DNA of 64,000 nt from Erysipelotrichaceae bacterium (lineage in GTDB: Bacteria > Bacillota_I > Bacilli_A > Erysipelotrichales > Erysipelotrichaceae): the NCBI GenBank assembly GCA_017445225.1, contig JAFSUN010000011.1:124001-188000 (forward strand), written 5' to 3'. The notes beneath the pieces are model-generated. The model saw only the letters and a list, made by a program, of their open reading frames with translations, was not told the DNA's origin and ran no database searches. The translations under genes were made by a program, and so were the position numbers. Below, piece after piece: positions 1 through 7,069 of this stretch. How positions within the stretch are numbered: position 1 is the stretch's first letter; the number at the start of each line of letters is the position of its first letter.

Positions 1-2
1 AT

Positions 3-35
3 CCTGAAAAACTGTTTGAGGAAGAAAAGAAATAA
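3..35 (+). CDS. possible 3' end of a plus-strand gene (partial)
   Basis: The only open frame at the left edge reads PEKLFEEEKK and stops with TAA at 33-35. It is followed within 10 bases by a rho-independent terminator, as expected for the end of a gene that lies left of the window. Ten residues are too few to assign a family, and this could be chance. Confidence 0.35.
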   Translation, partial: PEKLFEEEKK

Positions 36-44
36 GACCAACGT

Positions 45-70
45 AAAACAGTGGCTGAACCACTGTTTTT
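45..70. terminator. bidirectional rho-independent terminator
   Basis: A perfect 10-bp stem (AAAACAGTGG / CCACTGTTTT) with loop CTGAA, rich in A on the left and T on the right. It can end transcription from the left on the plus strand, and the long minus-strand sugar operon that finishes at 79. Confidence 0.8.
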
Positions 71-78
71 ATGTGCTG

Positions 79-1143
79 TCATCCTTTATAGTCTTCCAGG
101 TAATCGATTGCTTCTCTGAGCATTTCCTTAGTTACCTTGTATGGTACGTGATAGAGTTCGGGATTGATTACCGTTGCGTCCAGCACATCATCCAGAGGAT
201 CATCCATGGTGAGGTCAAGATCCTTCAGGCATACCGGCAAGCCGACAGACTTATTGAATTCGTAAGTCTGTTTGAGCTTGTCCCACTGCTTGTCGACGAT
301 CAGCTGAATGAGAGTACCGTATGATACGATCTCACCGTGGAGGTGCTTTCTTTCCATCCATTCCCTCACCGTTAAACCATAATACAGTGCATGAGCTACG
401 GCACTGTTGTAATCGGGATTTACGGCCAGGGATACTGATCCGGTAGCGACGATGATGCTGAGGATGATTTCCTCCACATCCTCACTGTATTCACCCTTGA
501 TGATGCTGTTGTAGGCTGCTGCCCCCTTTTCAATCATCGGGTAATAGCATAATGATGAAATGGTCCGGCCATATTCACTGGCAAAGTCCAGTACATCGTT
601 TTTGGCTGAGAATACGCACTCGATGTGCTTGGCCATCGTATCACCCATGCCGGCCCAGAAATACTGCCTGGGAGCCCGGAAAATGATCTCAGTGTCAATG
701 AAGCAGTGGACGGGCGGTTCTTTCAGACGGAACACTTCCTTAAAGGAGCCGTCATTGTTGTGGATGATGCTGATCTTGGTGACGGAAGCGCAGGTTGAGG
801 CTATCGTTGCCACAGTGAATACCGGTTTCTTCAGCTGGTCCCCTGCTGTCTTGACAACGTCCAGGCACTTGCCGCCGCCGATGCCGATCAGAACATCGGC
901 CTGTCTTACGGTTTCATCGGCTACCAGCTTATTGATGTTGTCCCAGCTGGCCTCCTTGCCATACATGATCATTCCGCTGATGTCAAAGCCTTTCAGGGCC
1001 GCCAGGACCTTGTCCCCGGCGGCTTTCCAGGCCTTTTCGCCATAAATCAGAACCACTCTTTTCCCATACGGTTCGATGATGGGTTTCATCGAATCAAGTG
1101 CATCCTTACCTATCGTATATCTCGGCAGAAATAACTGCTGCAT
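79..1143 (-). CDS. GldA-like iron-containing alcohol/polyol dehydrogenase
   Basis: Member of the glycerol-dehydrogenase branch of the iron-containing alcohol dehydrogenases, which oxidise polyols or reduce the matching ketones with NAD. Counting from the chosen start (354 residues), the NAD-binding GIGGGK lies at 87-92, and the expected metal ligands are present as D168, H251 and H269. An upstream in-frame ATG at 1179 would add 12 residues, but the ATG at 1143 has AAGGGTGAG in front of it and matches the usual family start. It is the last gene of the minus-strand PTS/aldolase operon, so it probably acts on a small carbonyl or polyol made by the aldolase. The exact substrate cannot be read from the sequence. 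Confidence 0.85.
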   Translation of the reverse strand: MQQLFLPRYTIGKDALDSMKPIIEPYGKRVVLIYGEKAWKAAGDKVLAALKGFDISGMIMYGKEASWDNINKLVADETVRQADVLIGIGGGKCLDVVKTAGDQLKKPVFTVATIASTCASVTKISIIHNNDGSFKEVFRLKEPPVHCFIDTEIIFRAPRQYFWAGMGDTMAKHIECVFSAKNDVLDFASEYGRTISSLCYYPMIEKGAAAYNSIIKGEYSEDVEEIILSIIVATGSVSLAVNPDYNSAVAHALYYGLTVREWMERKHLHGEIVSYGTLIQLIVDKQWDKLKQTYEFNKSVGLPVCLKDLDLTMDDPLDDVLDATVINPELYHVPYKVTKEMLREAIDYLEDYKG

Positions 1144-1185
1144 GTTTCTCACCCTTTCCAAAAAGATGCCCGAAGGCATCTGAAA

Positions 1186-1839
1186 TTAAGCAACTAAGCT
1201 TTCTACGTATTCTCTTAAGCTGTCGTCCTGGCAACCGGCACGGAAGCATTCCAGGAAACGAGGAGTAAGAGACTTTCTTACCAGATCCTGATCCAGGCTC
1301 TTCAAGGCCTCCAGAACCGGCTTGGCAATCTGTTCCTTGACTGTGAACAGCATGGCAGCGTTTCTGTTCTGGGATTCCTTGCGTTCAGCCGGATAGCCCA
1401 TTCCCTTTGGTGAACCGAAGGCCGTCTGGAAGACAATCTTCAGGTTGACATCAGCACCCCAGCCGAAGCCCTTGGCATATGGCAGTGCCAGAGCGTTGCC
1501 GTTGTTGATCTGTAAGAACAGGTAGGCATCTGACGGGTCGATGCAGTATCCGCAGACGACACCAGGCATCATATTGCAGGCCATTAAGGCTCCCTGGCCG
1601 GTACCGCAGCCGGTTACGACGAAGTCAACAGCCTTGGAATTGAGCAGTAAAGCGGCCTGAACGCCTATATTCAAATATGTTAAATAGCCTGGTTCACCCA
1701 GCTGCAGAGGAGCTTCTTCGGTATTCATGCCGGTATTATATACGGTATGACCCATTGGTTCAACGACGCCCTTTAAGCAGTCGAGTACGATTGAATTCTT
1801 TGCGGACTGTGAGAATTCATTTATTAAAGCGATTTTCAT
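1186..1839 (-). CDS. RpiB/LacA/LacB-family sugar-phosphate isomerase
   Basis: 217 residues, longer than RpiB or LacA/LacB themselves (about 140-170) but with the same N-terminal core: a nucleotide-like start MKIALINE and the GCGTGQG phosphate/catalytic loop at 77-83, followed by a CNMMPGVVCG segment. The family interconverts aldose and ketose phosphates in the cytosol. The extra C-terminal segment of about 60 residues is typical of a less studied subgroup. The gene sits between the class II aldolase and the GldA-like dehydrogenase, so isomerisation of the PTS-imported sugar phosphate before cleavage is the likely step. Whether it acts on a hexose, pentose or tetrose phosphate is open. Confidence 0.8.
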   Translation of the reverse strand: MKIALINEFSQSAKNSIVLDCLKGVVEPMGHTVYNTGMNTEEAPLQLGEPGYLTYLNIGVQAALLLNSKAVDFVVTGCGTGQGALMACNMMPGVVCGYCIDPSDAYLFLQINNGNALALPYAKGFGWGADVNLKIVFQTAFGSPKGMGYPAERKESQNRNAAMLFTVKEQIAKPVLEALKSLDQDLVRKSLTPRFLECFRAGCQDDSLREYVESLVA

Positions 1840-1867
1840 ATTAATTGTCTCCTTTTCATTAAAGCAA

Positions 1868-1893
1868 CAGGGTGGAAGAAGTCTTCCACCCTG
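1868..1893. other. intercistronic stem-loop between aldolase and isomerase genes
   Basis: A nearly perfect inverted repeat (CAGGGTGGAAGA facing TCTTCCACCCTG). The T-run lies on the plus strand side, so it is not a clean terminator for the minus-strand operon. It is more likely an RNA-stabilising or processing hairpin between cistrons. Confidence 0.6.
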
Positions 1894-1902
1894 CTTTCTT
1901 TT

Positions 1903-2787
1903 TTACTCCTTACTGCCGTTGTCAGCAGCTTCGAAAGTATAACGATCGTTGGATCCGATGAGCAGAATGTAGTCTTTGACAAACTTCTTAATAGCTGCTT
2001 CCGCAACCATCATGATGTTCAGATAATCTGTGTTCGGTTCGGCTTCCCACTTGGCCTTCATGGCTTTTTCAGCGGCGTGGAAGGCATCCGTGCACACATT
2101 GATCTTGTTGATTCCGCCGGCTACGGCCTTGCGGATGTTCTCTTCGCCTGAGCCTGATCCGCCGTGTAATACTAACGGCATCTTCAGGGCAGCCTTGAGT
2201 TCTGCTAATCTTTCGAAATCCAATACCGGAACATAGCCGGCCGGATATTTTCCATGGGCTGTTCCGATGGCTACGGCCAGAGCATCAACACCGGTCTGCT
2301 TGACAAAGTCAACGGCCTGCTCGACATTGGTATACATGTCGGAAGTTCTGCCGTCACCGTCAGCTGCCTGACCTACATGTCCGAGTTCAGCTTCGCAGCT
2401 GATACCGCTGGCATGAGCCAGATCGGCAACGATGCGGGAACGCTTGACGTTTTCCTCATATGGTAATGAGGAAGCGTCGATCATGACGTTTGTAAAGCCT
2501 CTCTGAATCGCATCAACAGCGGCTTGCAGAGACGGACCGTGGTCGAGATTCAGGCATACAGGAACTGAAGCCTTTTCTGCCATGGCTCTGATCATCGGCA
2601 CCATCTGATCAGGATGGGCCAGTTTTGACATCTGTCCAACACCAAACTGCACAATGATTGGTGAGTGAAGTTCTTCGGCTGCCTCAATGACAGCTCTTGC
2701 CATCTCCATGTTAACGCTGTTGACAGCCATGACTGCATAGCCGTCTCTGTTGGCGTTATCCAAGATGTACTTCATGTTTACATACAT
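1903..2787 (-). CDS. class II (zinc) ketose-bisphosphate aldolase, FbaA/GatY/KbaY type
   Basis: A class II aldolase cleaves a ketose 1,6-bisphosphate or related compound to dihydroxyacetone phosphate and an aldehyde. The 294-residue protein has the catalytic D82 and the zinc ligands H83 (LDHG), H178 (GTAHG) and H208 (LHGG), plus E134 in AELGHVG. Length matches the family. It follows the PTS EIIC gene and precedes an RpiB-type isomerase in one operon, so it is a catabolic aldolase for the imported sugar rather than the glycolytic enzyme. The first ATG is kept, but an internal ATG at residue 5 is also possible. Whether it prefers fructose-, tagatose- or another bisphosphate cannot be decided here. 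Confidence 0.88.
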   Translation of the reverse strand: MYVNMKYILDNANRDGYAVMAVNSVNMEMARAVIEAAEELHSPIIVQFGVGQMSKLAHPDQMVPMIRAMAEKASVPVCLNLDHGPSLQAAVDAIQRGFTNVMIDASSLPYEENVKRSRIVADLAHASGISCEAELGHVGQAADGDGRTSDMYTNVEQAVDFVKQTGVDALAVAIGTAHGKYPAGYVPVLDFERLAELKAALKMPLVLHGGSGSGEENIRKAVAGGINKINVCTDAFHAAEKAMKAKWEAEPNTDYLNIMMVAEAAIKKFVKDYILLIGSNDRYTFEAADNGSKE

Positions 2788-2825
2788 AGCTAAATAATAT
2801 CCTCTCTATATGAAGAAATAATGAA

Positions 2826-3941
2826 CTAGAAGTCGATGTCGAGATCTACTACTTCTTCTTCTTTTACTTCTTCTTTTGATGGTTCTCTCTTCAGTACAGC
2901 GTATAATACACCGGTGATTACTGAACCGATTGCGCAGCACAGTACCCATAATAATGGCTTATTTGACATAGGCATTACTAAGATACCACCGTGTGATGCA
3001 GGAGTACCAACACCGAAGGCCATGGCTAAGCCGGAGGCGACAGCGGAACCAACCATACATGATCCAACAACTCTGATCGGATCTTCAGCAACGAACGGTA
3101 AGACACCTTCAGTGATGAAGCATAAGCCCATCGGTAAGCAGGTGTAAGCAGCGTTCTTCTGCTGTTCAGTGAACTTCTTCGGAGCAATGATAGCAGCTAA
3201 GCCCATGCCGATAGCCGGAGTCATACCACCGATGATCTTGGCTGTTTCAGCAGCAGCACCGATGCCATCGATTTCCGGATGGTCAGCATACAGAGCATTG
3301 GCGGCCATTGAAGCGGTCTTGTTGATAGGACCACCCATGTCGAAGCCCATGCAGGCACCGATAACAGCACCAACAACGAATAATGAACCGGTTGATAAGC
3401 TTTCGATCCACTTCTGGAAGGCGATCATCAGCAGTGATAATGGCTTCATTAATACGCCGAAGAATAAGAAGGTAGCGAACATGGTTCCTAATACCGGAAT
3501 GATCAGTACTGGCATTAAGCCCTGTAAAGCCTTTGGCAGCTTCCAGCTCTTTACCCAGTTGACGAAATATCCAACAACGAAGCCCATTAACATGGCGCCT
3601 ACGAAACCGGTCTTGGTCGGGCCGCCGGCGAAGTAACCGATGGCGAAGCCAGGAACGATACCAGGTCTGTCAGAAATGGAGAAGGCGATACCGGCGCATA
3701 AGAATGCATATGCCCAGTTGAAGCCATTGCTGTTCATTTCACCCAGCATGTGGAAATAGTCGCTGATCTTTAAGATTGAATAACCTGAGTAGTTTAAGCC
3801 CTTAATTGTCGGTTCTGACAGCGGAACACCGTCCCACTTGTACATCTTCTGGAAAGCGCCTAAGATACCGGCCATAACAACCATTGGGATCAAGAATGAG
3901 ATACCTGTTAATACATGTTTTCTCAAATCCTTAAATTTCAT
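2826..3941 (-). CDS. PTS fructose-family transporter subunit EIIC
   Basis: Hydrophobic 371-residue integral membrane protein with many alternating membrane segments from residue 12 on (LTGISFLIPMVVMAG is the first). It has the GGPINK and ASHGG-type loops of fructose-family EIIC. It moves the sugar across the membrane while EIIB phosphorylates it. EIIB, EIIC and EIIA are separate polypeptides here, whereas many FruA proteins are fused. The last ten codons encode a highly acidic tail ending VDLDIDF, which is nearly identical to the end of the EIIA protein at 4433 (see findings). The gene lies 22 bases downstream of EIIB with an AAAAGGAG site. Confidence 0.9.
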   Translation of the reverse strand: MKFKDLRKHVLTGISFLIPMVVMAGILGAFQKMYKWDGVPLSEPTIKGLNYSGYSILKISDYFHMLGEMNSNGFNWAYAFLCAGIAFSISDRPGIVPGFAIGYFAGGPTKTGFVGAMLMGFVVGYFVNWVKSWKLPKALQGLMPVLIIPVLGTMFATFLFFGVLMKPLSLLMIAFQKWIESLSTGSLFVVGAVIGACMGFDMGGPINKTASMAANALYADHPEIDGIGAAAETAKIIGGMTPAIGMGLAAIIAPKKFTEQQKNAAYTCLPMGLCFITEGVLPFVAEDPIRVVGSCMVGSAVASGLAMAFGVGTPASHGGILVMPMSNKPLLWVLCCAIGSVITGVLYAVLKREPSKEEVKEEEVVDLDIDF

Positions 3942-3963
3942 TTTGAATTCTCCTTTTTTTTTC

Positions 3964-4278
3964 TTATTTTTGAGCTAATTTCTTTTCGATCGTTGCAATC
4001 AAGCTCTTTGGCTGCTTTAAGGCAACACTGATTGGAACATCAACGATCCTCTTGCCTGCAAAACGTTCCTGATCACGGATGGCGATGTCGTGTGCATAGA
4101 TGACAACATCAGCCGCCTGGGCTTCTTCAGGAGTGATTCTGTTCTGAACACCCACCGTTCCCTGGGTTTCAACCTTACACCAATGTCCTGCTTCTTCAGC
4201 AGCAGTCTGAATCTTTTCAGCAACGATGTAAGTGTGAGCAATACCAGCAGTGCAAGCAGTTACAGCTACAATCTTCAT
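3964..4278 (-). CDS. PTS fructose-family phosphotransfer subunit EIIB
   Basis: 104-residue EIIB domain standing alone. The N-terminus has the phosphoryl-accepting cysteine at residue 9 in CTAGIAHTY, matching the CPTGIAHT consensus of the fructose family except for one Pro-to-Ala change. It receives phosphate from EIIA and passes it to the sugar bound by EIIC. The Shine-Dalgarno is AAAGGAG. A 154-base gap with a possible internal promoter separates it from the upstream EIIA gene. Confidence 0.92.
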   Translation of the reverse strand: MKIVAVTACTAGIAHTYIVAEKIQTAAEEAGHWCKVETQGTVGVQNRITPEEAQAADVVIYAHDIAIRDQERFAGKRIVDVPISVALKQPKSLIATIEKKLAQK

Positions 4279-4312
4279 ATAGATAGTCTCCTTTCGTTTT
4301 AGCTACATACCT

Positions 4313-4318
4313 ATTCTA
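4313..4318 (-). promoter_or_regulatory. possible internal extended -10 promoter before EIIB
   Basis: On the minus strand the sequence TGTTAGAAT provides an extended -10 (TAGAAT) about 35 bases before the EIIB start, with a poor TTTTAC-like -35 upstream. It could allow separate expression of EIIB, EIIC and the downstream enzymes. Confidence 0.35.
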
Positions 4319-4432
4319 ACACAACCGACGAACCGTAAAAGATTATTTTGATAAAGTTCAAAAGAATTTTCACAGATAATCGAAGTGTTTGAGGACTTAT
4401 TGATATGGTTTTGATCACTTATTGATGATTTT

Positions 4433-4966
4433 CTAGAAATCAATGTCGAGATCGACGATTTCCTCTGTATCTTTCAGCTCAGTTCCTTCGAGTTCAGACT
4501 CATCACAGAGGATCAGATCGATCACTTCCTGCTTGGTTGTGGCATCAGCCAGTCGGGCTACGCGGGCGTCATTGCCCAGCTTGCCGGCCAGCTCGCTTAA
4601 CAGCATCATGTGATTGGTGGCGAATTCGGCATCAGCACTGACGCAGAACAGGAATATCAGTCTGGTATCCTGCCAGCCATCCTCGGTCATTCCGGTCTCC
4701 CATTTTACCGGGTTAAGGGTTCTTCCAATGCAGATTCCGATCTTCTGAACGCTTTCACTCTTACCATGGGGAATGGAAATGTGGCTTCCCATGCCGGTCG
4801 GGCCTTCCGCCTCGCGGACGTAGATGTCGGATACGAACTGATCAACATCGTTGATATAGCCATTGTCGTAAAGATCTCTGGCCATGTAACGCAGTACTTC
4901 ATCCTTGGTATTTCCCTTTACTTCCAGGTCAATAATGTCAGGATTCAGAATATCAATTAATGGCAT
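4433..4966 (-). CDS. PTS fructose/mannitol-family EIIA
   Basis: 177-residue EIIA domain. The active histidine is H67 in SIPHGKS, preceded by GPTGMGSH, exactly the fructose/mannitol EIIA pattern. It takes phosphate from HPr. The frame is open to 5023, but the ATG at 4966 has AAAGGAG seven bases upstream and begins with MPLIDILNP, the usual family start. The C-terminus continues beyond the ordinary EIIA fold as an acidic linker and ends VDLDIDF, the same tail as EIIC. It is the first gene of the minus-strand sugar operon, next to the DeoR regulator gene. Confidence 0.9.
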   Translation of the reverse strand: MPLIDILNPDIIDLEVKGNTKDEVLRYMARDLYDNGYINDVDQFVSDIYVREAEGPTGMGSHISIPHGKSESVQKIGICIGRTLNPVKWETGMTEDGWQDTRLIFLFCVSADAEFATNHMMLLSELAGKLGNDARVARLADATTKQEVIDLILCDESELEGTELKDTEEIVDLDIDF

Positions 4967-5062
4967 AGTGTTCTCCTTTCCTTTAGCGAACCACGCTATT
5001 ATTAAGCTCTTTTTTCTGACCATTTTCTCGAGATTTCAGGTTTTCTTGAAAATGACCATAAA

Positions 5063-5116
5063 TTTATCAAATTTATCATAACATAATCATTTTATCATTG
5101 ACTTTGGTTTTGTCAA
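5063..5116 (-). promoter_or_regulatory. promoter of the PTS operon with repeated TGATAAA operator words
   Basis: On the minus strand TTGACA (5116-5111) and TAAAAT (5094-5089) are 16 bases apart. The word TGATAAA occurs three times: across the -10 (5091-5097) and just downstream of the expected start (5072-5078 and 5063-5069). A related TGATAATTT lies in the DeoR/transaldolase intergenic region. DeoR-family repressors commonly bind such repeats, so these are the best operator candidates. Confidence 0.65.
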
Positions 5117-5136
5117 GACGTATGATAATAATGTGA

Positions 5137-5889
5137 TCAGAAAATGACCTTGATCTGATTACTGTCAAATATCCTCATGTATCTTTCCGAAGGCTGCCGG
5201 TCAGTGATGACGGCATTGATGTCCGCATAATCCGCAAAGTGGTTGAAGGCGATGACATCAAACTTGGAATGATCAGCGACGATGTACACCTTGGAACTGT
5301 GTTCGATGGCATGCTGCTTCATCTGCCCTTCATGCAGATTGGTATTGGTGAAGCTGCGGCTGACGGAAATGCCGACGGTGGAGATGAATGACTTGTTATA
5401 GTTATAAGGATAGTAACTTGTATCTACCAGGAAAGTTGCCGAATCCGTCATCAGGGTACCGCCGCTGCAGACACCGGTTATCGTCGGATATTCCAGCAGG
5501 GTATTCATGACATCCAGGGAATGAGAAATGACGGTCACGTTCTTCTTATTCTTAAGGAAAGGGATCATACGGTAAGCCGTAGTGCCGGAATCGATGAAGA
5601 TGACATCGCCATCGGCGACCTGATCGGCAGCCAGCCTGCCGATGTACTCCTTCTCCTTCGAGGAAACATTCTTTCTTTCCATTATCGGTGAAACCACGTT
5701 CTTCTGATCGTTGGTGTTGTAGACGACGCCACCGTAAACCTTGGAGACGATCCCCTGCTCTTCCAGAGTCTTGAGATCTCTTCGTAAGGTCTGGATGGAG
5801 ATGTTGAAAATGCTTAAGAGTTCATCGTTGCTGACAGAGGCATGCTCCTTGATGTACTCCTCCATTTCCTTGATTCTTCCATATTTCAT
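5137..5889 (-). CDS. DeoR-family sugar-phosphate-responsive transcriptional repressor
   Basis: 250-residue regulator with an N-terminal DeoR helix-turn-helix (residues about 19-55, SIQTLRRDLKTLEEQG) and a C-terminal ribose-5-phosphate-isomerase-like effector domain (DGDVIFIDSGTTAYRMI, then TNLHEG and VADHSKFD). Proteins of this type normally repress a sugar operon until a sugar phosphate binds. The ATG at 5889 was chosen over 5919 because GAGGTGATAAG precedes it and MKYGRIKEM is the usual family start. The gene lies between the PTS operon and the divergent transaldolase operon, so it probably controls both and itself. Confidence 0.9.
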   Translation of the reverse strand: MKYGRIKEMEEYIKEHASVSNDELLSIFNISIQTLRRDLKTLEEQGIVSKVYGGVVYNTNDQKNVVSPIMERKNVSSKEKEYIGRLAADQVADGDVIFIDSGTTAYRMIPFLKNKKNVTVISHSLDVMNTLLEYPTITGVCSGGTLMTDSATFLVDTSYYPYNYNKSFISTVGISVSRSFTNTNLHEGQMKQHAIEHSSKVYIVADHSKFDVIAFNHFADYADINAVITDRQPSERYMRIFDSNQIKVIF

Positions 5890-5917
5890 TCTTATCACCT
5901 CTAAATTGGATTTATAC

Positions 5918-5966
5918 ACTTATTATACTGACTTGTTCAAAAAATTATCAATTAATTGAGTAATTT
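5918..5966. promoter_or_regulatory. divergent regulatory region with AT-rich palindromic operator
   Basis: A 25-base near-palindrome at 5942-5966 (AAATTA, then the perfect TCAATTAATTGA, then G, then TAATTT) lies between deoR and the transaldolase gene. On the minus strand it overlaps a TTGATA -35 that is 18 bases from TATAAT, the likely deoR promoter. The position suits autoregulation by the DeoR protein. Confidence 0.6.
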
Positions 5967-5997
5967 TTTATAAAAATGTTAAAAAAAGGAGATCTAT

Positions 5998-7053
5998 ATG
6001 AACAAATTACACGAAACTGTCATCAAATTCCCTCAGACCGAAGTCTGGAACGACTCCTGCTCATGCCGTGAACTGGCCTATGCCATTGAAAATGGCGCTT
6101 CCGGAGCCACCACCAACCCGGTCATCGTCGGCAACGTCCTGAAGAATGAACTCCCGGAATGGGAAGACACCATCAGAAAGATCATCGCTGACAATCCGAG
6201 CTTCACTGAAGATGAAGTATCCTGGGCAGTCATCAAGGCTCTGGGTTCCAAGGCCGCCGGACTTCTGCTCCCGCAGTATAAGGCTACTCACGGTCAGAAG
6301 GGACGCATTTCCTTCCAGACCAACGCCAAGTTCTACCGCAACAGAGACAAGATGGTTGAACAGGCCTGTGAACTGGCAGCTGTCGTGGAAAACAGCCAGA
6401 TCAAGGCTCCAGCCAGCAAGGCCGGCATTGAAGCCTTTGAAGAACTGACCTACAGAGGAATCTCCATTAACGCTACCGTTTCCTTCACCTGCGCTCAGGC
6501 TGTCAAGGTTGCCGAAGCCGTTGAAAGAGGCCTGGCCAGAAGAGAAGCCGAAGGCAAGGATACCAGCTGGATGCACCCGGTCTGCACCATCATGATCGGA
6601 CGTACCGATGACTATCTCAAGAGCTGGATGAAGGGCCATGATGTCCTGATCTCCTCCGAAGCTCTGGAAATGGCCGGCGTTGCCGTCATGAAGAATGCCT
6701 ATCGTATTTATAAGGAAAAAGGCTTCCGCACCAAGCTGCTGGTTGCTGCCTTCCGTAATCAGAATCACTTCGAACAGTTCATCGGCGGTGACATCGTTCT
6801 CACCATCCCCTATGGCTGGCAGAAGAAGTACAACAATTCTTCAGTAGAGATCAAGGAAAACATGTCTGCTCCTGTTGATCAGAAGATCATCGATGAGCTG
6901 ATGCAGTATGAAGAATTCCGCAAGTCCTATCTGCCGGATGGCCTGCAGCCGGAAGAATTCGAGCACTACGGCGCCTTCCTGGCTACCATGAACCAGTTCC
7001 TGGGCGGCTATGATTCACTTGTTCAGCTGATCAGAAAGTACATGATCGTATAA
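5998..7053 (+). CDS. transaldolase-family protein
   Basis: 351-residue member of the transaldolase (class I aldolase) family. The N-terminal GATTNPVIV (36-44) and the Schiff-base lysine K136 in QIKAPASKAGI are both present. Transaldolases move a dihydroxyacetone unit between sugar phosphates. This protein is longer than the ~215-residue FSA/TalC type. It begins after a strong AAAGGAG and is followed after 16 bases by an aldehyde dehydrogenase gene. That pairing suggests release of an aldehyde that is then oxidised. Together with the divergent PTS, isomerase and aldolase it belongs to one catabolic locus whose sugar is unknown. Confidence 0.85.
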   Translation: MNKLHETVIKFPQTEVWNDSCSCRELAYAIENGASGATTNPVIVGNVLKNELPEWEDTIRKIIADNPSFTEDEVSWAVIKALGSKAAGLLLPQYKATHGQKGRISFQTNAKFYRNRDKMVEQACELAAVVENSQIKAPASKAGIEAFEELTYRGISINATVSFTCAQAVKVAEAVERGLARREAEGKDTSWMHPVCTIMIGRTDDYLKSWMKGHDVLISSEALEMAGVAVMKNAYRIYKEKGFRTKLLVAAFRNQNHFEQFIGGDIVLTIPYGWQKKYNNSSVEIKENMSAPVDQKIIDELMQYEEFRKSYLPDGLQPEEFEHYGAFLATMNQFLGGYDSLVQLIRKYMIV

Positions 7054-7069
7054 TTGGGGGTAATGAAAA

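Noticed and set aside
560-1045. Plus-strand open frame opposite the GldA-like gene
   Set aside because: It is a shadow of a well-supported gene: no ribosome site, no recognisable domain.
1868-1893. Rho-independent terminator after the aldolase gene
   Set aside because: The T-run is on the plus strand while the operon runs on the minus strand, so it was recorded only as an intercistronic stem-loop.
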